Below are positions 23,705 to 25,809 of a DNA stretch of 25,809 nucleotides, piece by piece (the first letter of the stretch is position 1; the number at the start of each line of letters is the position of its first letter). The position numbers were made by a program, and so were the translations under genes. The notes below the pieces were generated by a model. That model saw only the letters and a list, made by a program, of their open reading frames with translations, was not told the DNA's origin and searched no databases. The stretch lies in NCBI GenBank assembly GCA_030151665.1, contig JASLDB010000006.1, positions 1-25,809 on the forward strand. The letters are read 5' to 3'. This DNA is from Neisseriaceae bacterium. GTDB taxonomy: Bacteria; Pseudomonadota; Gammaproteobacteria; Burkholderiales; Neisseriaceae.

Positions 23705-24229
23705 ATGAAATTTATTACATTAACACTCATAATAACAATATTATTAACATCTTGTGACCAATATCCAAAAGAGCATCTAGGTATTGTGACTTACAATATG
23801 CAATATGCACCAGCGGGGCCAAATTATAAAATTTTTGCACTCCGAAGCAATGTTAGTGCCACCAGTATTGACCACATTAACTATGACTATACTTCTCCAA
23901 ATTTTAATAGCATCAAAAAACACATCGCTAATTTATTGCGCCAGCACAGCAGCCAAGACTTGGATGATGATGAAATTGTAGGCCGTGATGTTGAAATTCG
24001 CTTTACCCATCCAAATCAACAAAAACAGTTTGATGCCGATGTATCCGTATCAACAGCTTGCTTTTATTACTACTTTGAAGGTCATTTTATTGGCAAGCAC
24101 ATTTTTCAAGCGCAGAAATATCGCTTATTTGAAAGGAAGAAAGATTGTGCTACACAATCACAAACCTCTTGGGAACAAATTCTCGATGATTCAAACAATG
24201 ATAACCGCCTATCATTGGCTTCTGAATAA
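23705..24229 (+). CDS. Putative lipoprotein of unknown function
   Basis: A 174-residue protein with a lipoprotein signal: MKFITLTLIITILLTSCDQ, lipobox LLTSC with Cys17. Asp at position +2 after the Cys would favour inner-membrane retention by the E. coli rule, though this rule is not certain in Neisseriaceae. The rest is hydrophilic with no family I recognise; ACFYYYFEGHFIGKHIFQAQKYRLFERKKDC has two Cys that might pair. Two upstream in-frame starts (TTG 23693, ATG 23696) add three or four residues; I prefer ATG 23705 because the signal begins there. No strong ribosome site is seen. It stands alone between long gaps and may be an accessory gene. Confidence 0.72.
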   Translation: MKFITLTLIITILLTSCDQYPKEHLGIVTYNMQYAPAGPNYKIFALRSNVSATSIDHINYDYTSPNFNSIKKHIANLLRQHSSQDLDDDEIVGRDVEIRFTHPNQQKQFDADVSVSTACFYYYFEGHFIGKHIFQAQKYRLFERKKDCATQSQTSWEQILDDSNNDNRLSLASE

Positions 24230-24544
24230 ACATAAAACCAGCCAAGTGATATAGGGATTCTCTGTGATAACCACAGAAATAGCGCACTAATTTGATATCC
24301 ATTCCTTCTTAATGCCACATTAATGATCAATATTCAATCTAACAGCAATCGAATCCATGCAAAATTAGGCATATTCCCCACATTTGGGGGAATTGCTCAT
24401 TTAGCACTGGGTGGTCATCAGCATGTTTAATGCTTTTTCACTGTACAAAATCCACCTTTTAAATACCCTAAATCACCAGACAAATACCAATTCAATACAA
24501 AAATTTTATAACAAACAAAATGATAGCCTGTTTTCTAAAAATAC
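24230..24544. other. Gap with small hairpins before the glyA promoter
   Basis: I see no gene. Hairpins are TCTGTG/CACAGA (24261-24277), ATTCCCC/GGGGAAT (24373-24393, 7-nt loop) and AGCAT/ATGCT followed by five T (24420-24438), the last a weak terminator candidate for the lipoprotein gene. Confidence 0.5.
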
Positions 24545-24572
24545 TTGTTTATTTGCAAAAATTGTATACAAT
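24545..24572 (+). promoter_or_regulatory. Promoter of glyA
   Basis: TTGTTT (24545-24550) and TACAAT (24567-24572, 5 of 6) are 16 bp apart. Transcription would start near 24579, giving a leader of about 143 nt. Confidence 0.55.
24561..24572. promoter_or_regulatory. 12-bp palindrome over the glyA -10 box
   Basis: ATTGTATACAAT is a perfect palindrome that contains the -10 hexamer TACAAT. Its form (TTGTATACAA) resembles operators of GntR-family repressors, but the regulator is not identified. Confidence 0.5.
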
Positions 24573-24640
24573 ATAAAAAATAAAAAGATCGCGAAAAATC
24601 TTTGCATTTCAAGGATCAACTCGCAATAAAATTATCACAA

Positions 24641-24697
24641 CGAGGCCTCTTTCAGTTAAAATCTAGCTTCACGCCGCGAGGCGGCCTTGACGTTTTT
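24641..24697 (+). promoter_or_regulatory. GC-rich structured leader of glyA
   Basis: GCCGC-GAG-GCGGC (24673-24685) forms a tight hairpin in an otherwise AT-rich leader, with TTTTT at 24693-24697. CGAGGCC (24641-24647) can instead pair with GGCCTTG (24683-24689, one G-U), which excludes the first hairpin. This looks like an attenuator or riboswitch-like switch, but no known class is recognised. Confidence 0.4.
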
Positions 24698-24721
24698 CCT
24701 ATTCTACATAAGGACTGTATT

Positions 24722-25809
24722 ATGTTCTCAAAAAGTGTCACCATCGAAAAGTTTGATCCAGAGTTGGCGCAAGCCATGGCCGCAGAAGTCAACCGCCAAC
24801 AAGACCATGTTGAGCTAATTGCTTCTGAAAACTATGTAAGCTGTGCGGTTATGGAAGCACAAGGCTCACAGTTAACCAACAAATATGCAGAAGGCTATCC
24901 TGGCAAACGTTATTACGGTGGTTGTGAACACGTAGACGTTGCTGAAGAATTGGCTATTAACCGCTTAAAAGAACTATTCGGTGCAGCTTATGTTAACGTA
25001 CAACCACACTCAGGCTCACAAGCCAACCAAGCGGTTTACGCCAGTGTTTTAAAACCAGGTGATACCATTTTGGGCATGAGCTTGGCACATGGCGGTCACT
25101 TGACCCATGGCGCATCTGTGAATATTTCTGGTAAATTGTACAATGCCATTACTTACGGTTTGGATGAAAACGAAGTATTGGATTATGCTGAAGTTGAGCG
25201 TTTGGCATTAGAACACAAACCCAAAATGATTGTGGCTGGTGCTTCTGCTTATGCACTAGAAATTGACTGGAAACGCTTCCGTGAAATTGCTGACAAAGTA
25301 GGCGCTTACCTATTTGTTGACATGGCTCACTATGCTGGTTTGATTGCTGGTGGTCAATACCCTAACCCCGTTCCTTTTGCTGACTTTGTCACCACCACAA
25401 CACATAAAACATTGCGTGGCCCTCGTGGCGGTGTGATTTTGTCTCGTAGCGAAGAACACGCCAAAGTGTTGAACTCGGCTATTTTCCCAAGTTTGCAAGG
25501 CGGCCCTTTAATGCATGTTATTGCTGCTAAAGCAGTTGCATTCAAAGAAGCTTTGTCTCCTGAATTCAAAGATTATGCAAAACAAGTTAAAGCCAATGCA
25601 CAAGTAATGGCAAATACCTTGATTGAACGTGGTCTACGCATTGTATCTGGCAAAACAGAAAGCCACTTGATGTTAGTGGATTTACGTGAGAAAAAAATTA
25701 CTGGTAAAGATGCTGAAGAAGCATTGGGTAAAGCTCACATTACTGTGAACAAAAATGCCATTCCAAATGATCCAGAAAAACCATTTGTGACTTCTGGCTT
25801 GCGTTTGGG
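24722..25809 (+). CDS. glyA: Serine hydroxymethyltransferase (5' part, cut by the window end)
   Basis: PLP enzyme that converts serine and tetrahydrofolate to glycine and methylene-tetrahydrofolate, the main source of one-carbon units. 362 complete codons are present of about 415. VELIASENYVS, GSQLTNKYAEGYPGKRYYGGCE, VQPHSGSQANQAVY and FVDMAHYAGL are seen; the PLP lysine is Lys229 in TTTTHKTLRGPRGG. The start ATG follows AAGGA by 8 nt. The sequence reads as strongly neisserial. It has its own promoter and a long structured leader. No stop codon is in view because the reading frame continues past the right edge. Confidence 0.97.
   Translation, partial: MFSKSVTIEKFDPELAQAMAAEVNRQQDHVELIASENYVSCAVMEAQGSQLTNKYAEGYPGKRYYGGCEHVDVAEELAINRLKELFGAAYVNVQPHSGSQANQAVYASVLKPGDTILGMSLAHGGHLTHGASVNISGKLYNAITYGLDENEVLDYAEVERLALEHKPKMIVAGASAYALEIDWKRFREIADKVGAYLFVDMAHYAGLIAGGQYPNPVPFADFVTTTTHKTLRGPRGGVILSRSEEHAKVLNSAIFPSLQGGPLMHVIAAKAVAFKEALSPEFKDYAKQVKANAQVMANTLIERGLRIVSGKTESHLMLVDLREKKITGKDAEEALGKAHITVNKNAIPNDPEKPFVTSGLRL

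Noticed and set aside
24411..24629. 72-residue open frame in the glyA upstream gap
   Set aside because: No ribosome site, Asn/Lys/Ile-rich composition of AT-rich noncoding DNA, and it runs through the predicted glyA promoter.
24641..24697. Glycine riboswitch before glyA
   Set aside because: I could not find the conserved glycine-aptamer core; the GC-rich hairpin alone is not enough.
24230..24721. Correia-type neisserial repeat in the gap before glyA
   Set aside because: No TATAGTGGATTAA-like ends were found; only short unrelated hairpins.

Overview
The window looks like chromosomal DNA from a low-GC member of the Neisseriaceae (Betaproteobacteria). The TypA and GlyA proteins read like neisserial ones from memory, and the fnr/hemN pair, HtpG and ABC-F (YheS-type) genes fit this. 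I saw no copy of the standard neisserial DNA uptake sequence GCCGTCTGAA by eye, so a lineage outside Neisseria proper (for example Vitreoscilla-like) is possible. The species is not determined. There are no rRNA or tRNA genes, insertion sequences, phage genes or CRISPR arrays that I can recognise. 23 protein genes are supported; the last (glyA) runs off the right edge.

Left part (1-8.65 kb, all + strand): isocitrate lyase (glyoxylate shunt), an SseB-family protein, a secreted Sel1-repeat protein, a translationally coupled acyltransferase/CDP-diglyceride synthase pair for phospholipid synthesis, the ABC-F ATPase YheS with a small secreted coiled-coil protein after it, and a GNAT acetyltransferase. 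Strong hairpin terminators separate most units.

Middle (8.65-15.35 kb): on the - strand, type I asparaginase, HtpG and the oxygen sensor FNR; divergent from fnr is hemN on the + strand. The fnr-hemN gap holds a perfect FNR box placed for class II activation of hemN. htpG has a good heat-shock (sigma-32) promoter overlapped by a perfect 12-bp inverted repeat. An EamA-type transporter and a small DUF1289 protein form a - strand pair converging on hemN.

Right part (15.35-25.8 kb): typA; a membrane-anchored DUF4230 protein; an unidentified 369-residue protein closely followed by a low-molecular-weight tyrosine phosphatase; then a MarR-type regulator and a xanthine permease on the - strand. Next comes a looser, AT-rich stretch with long gaps: a Fur-type site in front of a secreted siderophore-esterase-like hydrolase and a lone lipoprotein. 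glyA follows, with a long leader, a 12-bp palindrome over its -10 box and a GC-rich hairpin.

Most genes are ordinary housekeeping genes. The most interesting material is regulatory: the htpG promoter/leader, hairpins that pair with ribosome binding sites, the fnr-hemN control region, the Fur-controlled orphan esterase and the glyA leader. I found no convincing new multi-gene system.
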